From positions 124,001 to 188,000 of the forward strand of contig JANQPX010000013.1 of the NCBI GenBank assembly GCA_028285265.1: a stretch of 64,000 nucleotides of DNA, given 5' to 3'. The position numbers were made by a program, and so were the translations under genes. Below, piece after piece: positions 1-7,256 of the stretch (positions are counted from its first letter, which is position 1; every line of letters begins with the position of its first letter). Under the pieces are notes generated by a model. That model saw only the letters and a program-made list of their open reading frames with translations. It had not been told where the DNA came from and did no database searches. This DNA comes from Geminicoccaceae bacterium (GTDB lineage: Bacteria; Pseudomonadota; Alphaproteobacteria; Geminicoccales; Geminicoccaceae).

Positions 1-159
1 CAGCTTTGCCTCAACCTCACCTTGAAGGATCCAAGGCAAGGCGAGTAGCGACAGAAACACCAGCAACCAGCTGGTCCTGCCTAGACAGCGAACGCGATGC
101 TCAACGACATCAAACGACGAACGCCGGACCGAGGGACGCTTTACTGCGACCCTATCCAT
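1..159 (-). CDS. Partial secreted protein, possibly lytic transglycosylase (5' end only)
   Basis: An open frame runs on the minus strand from an ATG at 159 to the window edge, giving 53 residues with no stop. It has a basic N-terminus (MDRVAVKRPSVRR), then a hydrophobic stretch at about residues 31-45 (WLLVFLSLLALPWIL) ending in a short polar segment, which reads as a signal peptide or anchor. It is transcribed divergently from dapA. In many alphaproteobacteria the gene at this place is the soluble lytic murein transglycosylase slt. That identity is inferred only from position, because the catalytic domain lies outside the window. The start is also uncertain. Confidence 0.45.
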   Translation of the reverse strand, partial: MDRVAVKRPSVRRSSFDVVEHRVRCLGRTSWLLVFLSLLALPWILQGEVEAKL

Positions 160-324
160 CAACGCCGCAACATCCTGCGTTGCCTCATGACCAAGTGTAG
201 AACTCCCCCGAATCGATTTGCGCCACCGACGCCATAAAATCAGGCTCCACTTGCCGCGACCGCCCGCTCCTCCTATGGTGCGGCTGGGTTTACCAAGCCA
301 TAGTCCGCTATAGGGATTTATACA

Positions 325-1200
325 ATGTTTCGCGGGTCTATTGTGGCGTTGATCACGCCATTTCGCAACGGGGCCGTCGACGAAAAGACGCTTCGCAACT
401 TGGTCGATTGGCATGTCGACCAAGGTACTAATGCTATCGTCCCCGTGGGGACAACCGGCGAATCGCCGACGCTCGACCATGCCGAACACAAGCGGGTGGT
501 GGAGATCACGATCGACGCAGTCGCCGGGCGCATTCCGGTCATTGCGGGCACCGGCTCGAATTCGACGGCGGAAGCGATCGATCTCACGCGGCATGCAAAA
601 GAAGCCGGAGCAGATGCCGCCCTCGTGGTCACTCCCTACTATAATAAGCCGACCCAGGCCGGCCTCTATGCACACTACAAAGCGATCATCGATTCCGTCG
701 ACTTGCCGGTCATCATCTATAACATTCCGGGCCGCAGCATTATCGACATGAGCGTCGAGACGATGAGCAGCCTTGCGGAGGAAGCGAACATCGTCGGTGT
801 GAAAGATTCGACCGGCGATATGGCTCGCCCCGTGCTGACCACCAGTGCCTGTGGCAACGACTTTTGCCAACTCACTGGAGAAGACGCGAATGTCTTGGCG
901 TTCCTCGCCCATGGTGGCGATGGAGCCATTTCGGTAACAGCCAATATTGCACCTCGCCTTTGCGCTGACCTGCACACCGCTTGGCAGCAAGGCGATTCGG
1001 CTGAGGCCCTTACGATCCATCGACGCTTGATGCCCTTGCATCGAGCCTTGTTCATGGAAACCAGTCCATCGCCAGTGAAATACGCACTGTCTCGCCTTGG
1101 CAAAGCCGACGCGGAACTGCGTCTTCCCATGGTGCCTTGCTCTGAGTCGACCAAGAAGGCGGTCGATCTCGCGATGGTGTCCGCCGGCCTGATGAACTAA
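325..1200 (+). CDS. dapA: 4-hydroxy-tetrahydrodipicolinate synthase
   Basis: Condenses pyruvate with aspartate semialdehyde in the first committed step of the diaminopimelate/lysine pathway, in the cytosol. The 291-residue length is typical of this TIM-barrel family. Visible motifs are the N-terminal [10 protein letters not shown], the GTTGESPTL loop that binds the keto acid, the [11 protein letters not shown] segment with the relay tyrosine, the YNIPGRS segment, and the Schiff-base lysine in GVKDSTGD at about residue 161. The ATG at 325 has an AGGGA ribosome site about 8 bases upstream. smpB begins 4 bases after the stop, so the two are probably one transcript. Confidence 0.97.
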   Translation: MFRGSIVALITPFRNGAVDEKTLRNLVDWHVDQGTNAIVPVGTTGESPTLDHAEHKRVVEITIDAVAGRIPVIAGTGSNSTAEAIDLTRHAKEAGADAALVVTPYYNKPTQAGLYAHYKAIIDSVDLPVIIYNIPGRSIIDMSVETMSSLAEEANIVGVKDSTGDMARPVLTTSACGNDFCQLTGEDANVLAFLAHGGDGAISVTANIAPRLCADLHTAWQQGDSAEALTIHRRLMPLHRALFMETSPSPVKYALSRLGKADAELRLPMVPCSESTKKAVDLAMVSAGLMN

Positions 1201-1204
1201 GAGC

Positions 1205-1684
1205 TTGGCTAAAGAGCAGGTCCCCGGACGGAAGGTCGTCGCCAGAAACCGCCGGGCCACCCACGATTATTTCATCGACGAACGCTTCGAGGCCGGTCTC
1301 ATGCTGGTTGGCACCGAAGTTAAATCACTGCGCGACGGTCGTGCCACGATCAACGAGGCCTACGCAGCCGAGCAGGGCGGCGAGATTTTTTTGATCAACG
1401 CGACGATCTCTGAATACCGCGGCGGTAATCGCTTCAATCACGAGCCGAAGCGGCCCCGGAAGCTCCTTTTGAAGAAAAAGGAAATGGCAAAGCTCGCGGG
1501 TGCCGTGAAGAAGAAGGGGCAGACGATCATTCCTCTGTCGCTTTACTTCAACCCGCGCGGTCTTGCCAAACTTGAAATCGGCCTGGCTCGAGGCAAAACG
1601 ACGGTCGACAAGCGCCATAGCATCAAGGACCGGGACTGGAAGCGCGAAAAAGAGCAACTCTTCAAGAAGAATTTGCGCAACTAG
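1205..1684 (+). CDS. smpB: SsrA-binding protein SmpB
   Basis: Binds tmRNA and delivers it to stalled ribosomes for trans-translation. The 159-residue protein shows the family hallmarks: [13 protein letters not shown] near the N-terminus, GTEVKSLR in the OB-fold, [10 protein letters not shown], the tRNA-mimicking segment with [18 protein letters not shown], and a basic KKKEMAKL stretch. The tail [19 protein letters not shown] is the part that enters the decoding centre in the family. The start is TTG at 1205, four bases after the dapA stop, and no ATG upstream fits the family start. The tmRNA gene itself is not in the window. Confidence 0.97.
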   Translation: MAKEQVPGRKVVARNRRATHDYFIDERFEAGLMLVGTEVKSLRDGRATINEAYAAEQGGEIFLINATISEYRGGNRFNHEPKRPRKLLLKKKEMAKLAGAVKKKGQTIIPLSLYFNPRGLAKLEIGLARGKTTVDKRHSIKDRDWKREKEQLFKKNLRN

Positions 1685-1736
1685 CCCAGCCTCCAGAAAA
1701 GCGCCTGACCGGCGGCATCGCTTGCGGTCAACGGGT

Positions 1737-1764
1737 AAAAAAAGCGGCCCGTTGCCCGGGCCGC
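1737..1764 (-). terminator. Rho-independent terminator of the RTX-type gene
   Basis: A GC-rich inverted repeat (GCGGCCCG ... CGGGCCGC) spans 1744-1764. Read on the minus strand it is followed directly by seven T residues (1743-1737). It lies 38 bases past the stop codon of the minus-strand RTX-type gene and is oriented to end that transcript. On the plus strand there is no T tract, so it is unlikely to serve smpB efficiently. Confidence 0.85.
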
Positions 1765-1802
1765 CGCATGTAGAGAGATCTTCGAACCAAAACGATGGCG
1801 GT

Positions 1803-2825
1803 TCAGACCGAGCAGCCTTGGCCGCCGTCATTGTCGGAACCGCAGTCGCTGCCGCCCGGGCCATCACCACCATCATGCCCGCCTTGGTCATCGCTGACGT
1901 CGTAAGGTTGAAGGATCGGATAAGGCAACGGAACAACCTCACCGTGGCCATCAGCGCACGAAGGCGGCGGGGTAGGCTCGCAACCACAATCTTCTTCCCC
2001 GACACCATCGAAGTCATCGAACGTACCGTCGTTAAACTCGAGAGAATCAACACCCTTACCGGCGTATTGATCCTTAATCACAACGCGCGTTCCGTCTTCC
2101 TTGTTGGTAAGGATCAAGTCGTCGCCGTCACGCTCCATAGTGAAATCGTCACGGTCGCCGTCAAGCTTGACCTTATCGTTGCCACGACCGTCACTAATGA
2201 CGTTATCGCTACCATTCTCAATGACATAGGTGTCGTTACCACGACCACCACTCAGATAGTTGTGGCCTGCTCCGCCATAGAGATAGTCGTCGCCACGACC
2301 GCCTTTCATCTTATCGTCGCCACAACCACCATACATATGATCGTCACCGCGGCCGCCCTTCATCTTGTCGTCGCCGCAACCGCCATACATGTGATCGTCG
2401 CCGCGGCCACCCTTCATCTTGTCGTCGCCGCAACCGCCATACATATGATCGTCACCGCGGCCGCCCTTCATCTTGTCGTCGCCGCAACCGCCATACATGT
2501 GATCGTCGCCACGACCGCCCTTCATCTTGTCGTCGCCGCAACCACCATACATGTCGTCGCCACCACCGCAGCCATGCGGGGCCTGATGTCCACAATCGCC
2601 GTTTTGCTGCTGCAAAAGCTGGCTAAGCATGTCTCGAATGTCCGTGAGGAGTGCCTGCGTCTGCTGATTGCAGCAGCCATGCTGGCCGCCGCCAAAAAGG
2701 CCAGGAAGCACATTCTCCAAACCACTGCGATTCAAAATCTGTTCGCCGACAAAGCTACCGAGCTTTTCTCCCAGCGCACGCACCTCTGCGGGCGAACCAA
2801 ACGCCGGTCCGACATTACCGACCAT
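1803..2825 (-). CDS. RTX-type calcium-binding repeat protein with cysteine-bearing repeats
   Basis: Predicted 340-residue acidic protein. Residues 1-45 hold a helical segment (SPAEVRALGEKLGSFVGEQI). Residues 47-90 are Gly/Gln/Cys-rich with a CC pair. Five near-identical 18-residue units (YGGCGDDKMKGGRGDDHM) fill residues 92-182, followed by three or four degenerate RTX nonapeptides up to about 215. A beta-rich segment of the type that caps RTX rolls follows (TMERDGDDLILTNK). The tail is rich in Pro, Gly, Asp and Cys. GGxGxDxUx nonapeptides bind calcium in a parallel beta-roll and usually mark type I-secreted proteins. There is no N-terminal signal peptide, which fits type I export, but no exporter genes are in the window. 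The ATG at 2825 has a strong GGAGG site. Unusually for RTX proteins, Cys recurs every 18 residues. Enzymatic activity is not evident. Confidence 0.85.
   Translation of the reverse strand: MVGNVGPAFGSPAEVRALGEKLGSFVGEQILNRSGLENVLPGLFGGGQHGCCNQQTQALLTDIRDMLSQLLQQQNGDCGHQAPHGCGGGDDMYGGCGDDKMKGGRGDDHMYGGCGDDKMKGGRGDDHMYGGCGDDKMKGGRGDDHMYGGCGDDKMKGGRGDDHMYGGCGDDKMKGGRGDDYLYGGAGHNYLSGGRGNDTYVIENGSDNVISDGRGNDKVKLDGDRDDFTMERDGDDLILTNKEDGTRVVIKDQYAGKGVDSLEFNDGTFDDFDGVGEEDCGCEPTPPPSCADGHGEVVPLPYPILQPYDVSDDQGGHDGGDGPGGSDCGSDNDGGQGCSV
2280..2549. repeat. 54-bp tandem repeat, five units, inside the RTX-type gene
   Basis: Five head-to-tail 54-base units encode the 18-residue RTX double repeat. The unit at 2334-2387 and the unit at 2442-2495 are identical. 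The units between and after them (2388-2441 and 2496-2549) share a different start, so part of the array has a 108-base higher-order period. The first unit (2280-2333) is more diverged. The pattern indicates recent duplication of a two-unit block. Confidence 0.9.
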
Positions 2826-3239
2826 AATATTCCCTCCAAAAGCCTATTCGTAGCGTTATGACATCAGGCAACGAAGCACCGATGATATCCTATCCAAATC
2901 GAAGGACGAGACGTCTCCAACGTCTGCACCTCGATCAGCCTCCCCTGCCAAAGACAACGATCACCCGCCCCAATACGAGCGACGCTAAACTTCGGCGTTA
3001 TGCCAGCTCCCTGTTCTCCAACACAGCGCAAGCGCGTTGACATTGACCATAGCGTTCTTGGGAAATCAACGAAGAGTTCATCCTCTCAGCGGTTTTTTCG
3101 TTTTGGTTCAACTTGAAAGAGGAAGTGTTTTTGAAACTAGAAATCCCATGGTGACAGTCACGGCACGTCCATTTGGAGCGGTAGACTTGATCCGAAACCT
3201 ATCGGCGCGTATGCCGTTTGCAGGATAGCAGGAGTAAGC
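2826..3239. other. Intergenic region between the divergent RTX-type gene and xseA
   Basis: The gap holds the ribosome sites of both flanking divergent genes and presumably both promoters. Short plus-strand frames at 2858-3040 and 3037-3228 show no recognisable protein features. A TTGACA sits at about 3037 but has no convincing -10 partner. I see no RNA gene or repeat here. Confidence 0.5.
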
Positions 3240-4811
3240 ATGCCGTCAGCTGAACCAAAGATCCCCGACACGTCGCGCGCCAACGTTGCCGAGTTCACGG
3301 TGAGCGAACTCTCCGGGTCGCTCAAACGAACCGTCGAAGATGCTTATGGTTACGTTCGCGTCCGTGGCGAGATTTCCGGCTTCAAGCGCGCTGCTTCCGG
3401 ACATCTCTACTTCGCGCTGAAGGATGACAAAGCGTTGATCGATGGCGTTTGCTGGCGCGGAACGGCGGGACGACTGACATTTCAGCCGGAGGACGGCTTA
3501 GAGGTCGTCGCCTCTGGCAAAGTCACGACCTATGCCGGACGCTCCAAATATCAGATCGTGGTGGAACGACTTGAGCCTGCGGGTGCCGGCGCCCTTATGG
3601 CGTTGCTTGAGGAGCGCAAGAAGCAACTCGCAGCCGAAGGACTGTTCGATCACGAGCGGAAACGCGAGGTGCCCTTCCTTCCTGACATCATCGGAGTCGT
3701 GACATCCCCGACAGGCGCCGTGATCAAGGACATTCTCCATCGAATTCATGAGCGATTTCCGCGCAAGGTTCTTCTTTGGCCGGTCGCGGTTCAAGGGGAG
3801 AGAGCCAAGGATGAAGTGGCCGCCGCCATTCGCGGTTTCAATGACCTGCCTGCCACCGGGTCGATTGGAAGGCCAGATGTCCTGATTGTGGCGAGGGGCG
3901 GCGGTTCGCTCGAAGATCTGTGGGCATTTAACGAAGAAATTGTGGCCCGCGCCGCGGCGGAAAGCGAGATCCCACTGATATCAGCGGTCGGCCATGAAAC
4001 CGACACCACCCTGATCGATCTTGCTGCCGATCAACGCGCACCAACGCCGACGGCCGCCGCCGAACGTGCCGTACCGGTCCATGCCGAACTGTCGTCTCGC
4101 CTAGTAGACTTGGGAGCGCGTCTCTCCAATGGCATCAATCGAAGCCTACGCGAACGTCGCCAATCCATAGACGGTCTCGCGCGCGGTCTACCTGATCCGA
4201 CAACGCTCCTCGGCCAAGCCGGGCAGCGCCTCGACGAGCTTACCGAGCGGCTGCCACACGGCCTTCGCTCCCATATCGACCGTGCCCGCCACAAGCTCGC
4301 AGAAACCAAGGCTCGGCTGGGCAGTGCATCGAGTTTGCTAAAAGACGCGACCTTTAGGCTTCAAGGACCGGCAAGCCAGCTTGACCAACTGTTCCGAAGT
4401 ACCATTCGCGAGCGCCAAAACGAGTTCACGCGGCTGGAACGCCGATTGAACCTCGACGAATTAGCAACCCGTCTTCCACGGCACCGAGCGTCGATTAAGG
4501 ATTTGGGCCTGCGCGCAGACCATGCCACCCGGAGTCGTGTCGGCCAGGCATCGGATCGGCTTGCCGCTGCAAGTAGCCTGCTTCAAAGCTATAGCTATCA
4601 GGGCACATTAGCCCGGGGCTTCGCACTCGTCCGTGACGAACAAGGGCGCCCGGTCACGACAGCCGACAGCGCTCGAACCACAACCAGGGTCGATATCGAG
4701 TTCGTGGATGGCAGCACGCCGGCCGTCATTACGGCCGATGCTCCACCAACCAAAAAGCAGAGGTCAAAGGTCTCGAAAAACGACAATGGCGACCAAGGCC
4801 AGTTGCTTTGA
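3240..4811 (+). CDS. xseA: Exodeoxyribonuclease VII large subunit
   Basis: Catalytic subunit of the exonuclease that degrades single-stranded DNA to oligonucleotides, working with XseB. The 523-residue protein starts with an OB-fold (about 20-115: VRVRGEISGFKRAASGHLYF). The catalytic domain follows, with GVVTSPTGAVIKD, the DVLIVARGGGSLEDLWAFNEE motif and the AVGHETDTTLIDLAADQRAPTPTAAAE motif. A long helical coiled-coil region runs to about residue 450, and the C-terminal segment has LARGFALVRDEQGRPV. The ATG at 3240 has AGGAG 5 bases upstream. The C-terminal tail after about residue 500 is basic and divergent. xseB is not in the window. Confidence 0.96.
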   Translation: MPSAEPKIPDTSRANVAEFTVSELSGSLKRTVEDAYGYVRVRGEISGFKRAASGHLYFALKDDKALIDGVCWRGTAGRLTFQPEDGLEVVASGKVTTYAGRSKYQIVVERLEPAGAGALMALLEERKKQLAAEGLFDHERKREVPFLPDIIGVVTSPTGAVIKDILHRIHERFPRKVLLWPVAVQGERAKDEVAAAIRGFNDLPATGSIGRPDVLIVARGGGSLEDLWAFNEEIVARAAAESEIPLISAVGHETDTTLIDLAADQRAPTPTAAAERAVPVHAELSSRLVDLGARLSNGINRSLRERRQSIDGLARGLPDPTTLLGQAGQRLDELTERLPHGLRSHIDRARHKLAETKARLGSASSLLKDATFRLQGPASQLDQLFRSTIRERQNEFTRLERRLNLDELATRLPRHRASIKDLGLRADHATRSRVGQASDRLAAASSLLQSYSYQGTLARGFALVRDEQGRPVTTADSARTTTRVDIEFVDGSTPAVITADAPPTKKQRSKVSKNDNGDQGQLL

Positions 4812-4900
4812 CGGCCTTGCCGAGCATCCTTTGATGCGTCGGTATGCACCTGGGAGTCTTGAAGATCGATCGCCTGACCCGGCTATGTCGGTGAACGGTC

Positions 4901-7027
4901 TCATGGCGATCTGAGGAAGCGACCGAGCACATTCCCCAACAGGGTCGACACATTGTTGTCGAAGTCATGTGTTGGCAGCGACCCGCAAAATGTGATCGAG
5001 CCGGTCGCGAAGACGGCGCCGCCGCCCGGCACGTCGAAGTAAACCATGTCGGCGCGCAGAAGTCGCTCCTCGGGCTCATCTGGCCAGTTGGTGATATGGG
5101 TAAGCTGCTCTTCCGGTACCAAAACGAAGGATGAGCCGTGGCCTTCCGAACTTGCCAGCACATGGACATTGTCCGGCGTTCCGAGCCTCGTGTCTGCCCG
5201 ATCCAACTCGAACCCGGCGGCGCCTCCGCCGGAGAGACCAAAATCGCCGAGAATTTCATCCTCTATTCCTGCGAAGATCCAGCCGACATCCGGGTCATCC
5301 GCCTCGACCTTTCGCCGATAGTAAGAACCTTCAAATTGGCCCTGCGCCGAGAAACCGACACCCACGAGGGCCTGCGGAGGCCGACCATTTCGCCGCCATA
5401 AGCCGCCATAGGCTCCATCAAAGGCGTTATAGTATTCGCCAGGTTCCGCCGCCCAAGCACGAATGCCGCTCTCCGCACGGCGTATCTCGATCGTCCCGTC
5501 TTCTGTTGGGTGCAGCGCCACGCGCCAATAGAAGCCATTGCCACCGAGATACATCAACTTACCGCCGTGATCTCGATAGTCCTGAAGGGCGTCTAGGGTC
5601 GCCTGCGTGTGGTACTCGGGATGACTTCCGGTCATCACCGCCCTGTAGCCGCGAAGTGCTTCTACGCCGTCATCATGGAGTTCCTGATCGGTAACGATGT
5701 CGTAGACGTACCCCTTCTTTTCAAGCCAAGCCCATAGGTGGCTATCCGCCTGAAAGTGGCGATGGCGGGAGCCCGGTCCGTAACCGAACGTCACGTAACC
5801 GGGTCGCAGATTTAAGAGTGGACGACGGTGCGACGCGTGGCAAATACCAGAACCGTCGCTGTGGTAATTGTAGGTGGACAGGCCATAGTTGCGATGTTCA
5901 GCCGGGTTGTGCGGATACGCTCCCCAGCGCGCAAATTCGTCCTTCCACTCGGGCGCAAAGTCCGGCCGCGCATGATTGCCATAGACAACATAGGTGAACG
6001 TCGAGGCAAGGACGCAAAGGTCCGCCCGAGGACCCTGCAGCGGCGGGCAAACGAAGAACGGGATGGCGTCCCAATGCACACCGGACTGCAGCCGGATCGC
6101 ATAGACTCCAGAAGGCAAGTCGCCAGGAATCCTAAACGAAAAGTCGGTCTCCCAGCCAAAGTCATAGATGTCATCTTCGTGAAAGTGAATCGCCGCATAA
6201 TGCGCCGGCTTGTGACGCCAGCAATGCTCGCTGCCGTCCCATAGCGCACCGGTCATCCCGCGCGCCGGGAAATTGACGAGCTCACCATCCAAAGCCCTTG
6301 GCCCGACATCTTTGACGAGCGTGCCGGAAATTCCATGAGCAAAGTCCCAACAGGCCGCGATCTCACCGCCGACATAAATGGTTGGCGCCTCGATCTTCCC
6401 GTTGAAGAAGCAAGATGCTTGCCCGTCCTTGAGGCACGCCGCGACGCTAGTCGCGGCAGCTTCGTCGAGCGCGACGTGGGCTCCTGCCGAACGTTGCACT
6501 GGATCCCCGACATCCCCTTTTGGCCCGGTCTCTTGCTGCGTCAGCACAACCTGCTTCTTCGCGGGATCATAGGAAAACTGAATGCGATACCAATGCCTGG
6601 CCTTCATCGGTACGCCGGTGGAAACCCGATGCGATCCCAGCCTGCCTCCGAGCGATCCGTCTGCTTGCAGCGTCAAGGCCATGTCACCGACAGCAAGGAC
6701 CACCTGCTCTTGCCCATCGATCTGTGTTGGCCAGATGACGGCCTCCAGGGTTGGCGCGCCGCCACCGAGCATGATCGGCCGCTCAATATGGAGATAGGAG
6801 CCAGGAAAAAAGGATTGTGGGCGAGAGGGATAGCGCCCCGAGAAATCGGCTGGCACCGACTCCTCAATCATTCCCGGCCCATCCGGATTAGGGTCGGCGG
6901 AAATAATGCGAACCAGCCACGCCTGATAATCTTCAGGCAGATAGGAGGACACTTTGACGGCGATGACATCGCCGGGACGACCGGAAAGCCTGTCGACGTA
7001 GCCTGATAGGGGAATGGGTTCGGACAT
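4901..7027 (-). CDS. N,N-dimethylformamidase large (beta) subunit family protein
   Basis: The 708-residue protein matches the DMFase large-subunit family in length and in recognisable segments. Residues 1-120 form an N-terminal beta domain (SGYVDRLSGRPGDVIAVKVS). A LamG-like middle follows, with CWDFAHGISG. The core has SGVYAIRLQSG, FVCPPLQGPRADLCVLASTF, SLPTHDFDNNVS and a Rossmann-like half with GYRAVMTGSHPEYHT and DHGGKLMYLGGNGFYWR. Characterised members hydrolyse N,N-dimethylformamide to dimethylamine and formate, using a mononuclear iron and a small alpha subunit. No small-subunit gene is visible in the window, so substrate and activity are open; many relatives of unknown substrate share this fold. 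The ATG at 7027 follows GGGGA. It lies downstream of an AceE-like gene on the same strand, with a gap of about 230 bases. Confidence 0.85.
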   Translation of the reverse strand: MSEPIPLSGYVDRLSGRPGDVIAVKVSSYLPEDYQAWLVRIISADPNPDGPGMIEESVPADFSGRYPSRPQSFFPGSYLHIERPIMLGGGAPTLEAVIWPTQIDGQEQVVLAVGDMALTLQADGSLGGRLGSHRVSTGVPMKARHWYRIQFSYDPAKKQVVLTQQETGPKGDVGDPVQRSAGAHVALDEAAATSVAACLKDGQASCFFNGKIEAPTIYVGGEIAACWDFAHGISGTLVKDVGPRALDGELVNFPARGMTGALWDGSEHCWRHKPAHYAAIHFHEDDIYDFGWETDFSFRIPGDLPSGVYAIRLQSGVHWDAIPFFVCPPLQGPRADLCVLASTFTYVVYGNHARPDFAPEWKDEFARWGAYPHNPAEHRNYGLSTYNYHSDGSGICHASHRRPLLNLRPGYVTFGYGPGSRHRHFQADSHLWAWLEKKGYVYDIVTDQELHDDGVEALRGYRAVMTGSHPEYHTQATLDALQDYRDHGGKLMYLGGNGFYWRVALHPTEDGTIEIRRAESGIRAWAAEPGEYYNAFDGAYGGLWRRNGRPPQALVGVGFSAQGQFEGSYYRRKVEADDPDVGWIFAGIEDEILGDFGLSGGGAAGFELDRADTRLGTPDNVHVLASSEGHGSSFVLVPEEQLTHITNWPDEPEERLLRADMVYFDVPGGGAVFATGSITFCGSLPTHDFDNNVSTLLGNVLGRFLRSP

Positions 7028-7256
7028 GCGGTCCCCACGTTTCTTGCGATGAGGTTGGCATCATGACAGAAGCCTTAGCAAAACGCATCGGCAGCTTCCA
7101 CAGGCGCCACCGCGTTCGGGCCGATCCATGTTGCCGGGGGCTCATGGATCAACCATGATCAAAAGACGCCACCGCAAGGCCAAAGGTCAACATGGCGACA
7201 CGGCTGGGCCCGCTCCGCCGGATGTTGCTGTCGCCGCGCTCTGCCCTACTCCAAGC

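Noticed and set aside
2280..2549. Possible CRISPR-like or satellite repeat
   Set aside because: Units are head to tail with no spacers and are a multiple of three inside a coding frame. It is a protein repeat.
1563..2861. Long 432-residue plus-strand frame opposite the RTX gene
   Set aside because: It is the complement of the low-complexity repeats and gives runs of Thr, Ala, Ile and Val. The minus-strand frame has a strong ribosome site, a terminator and clear RTX repeats.
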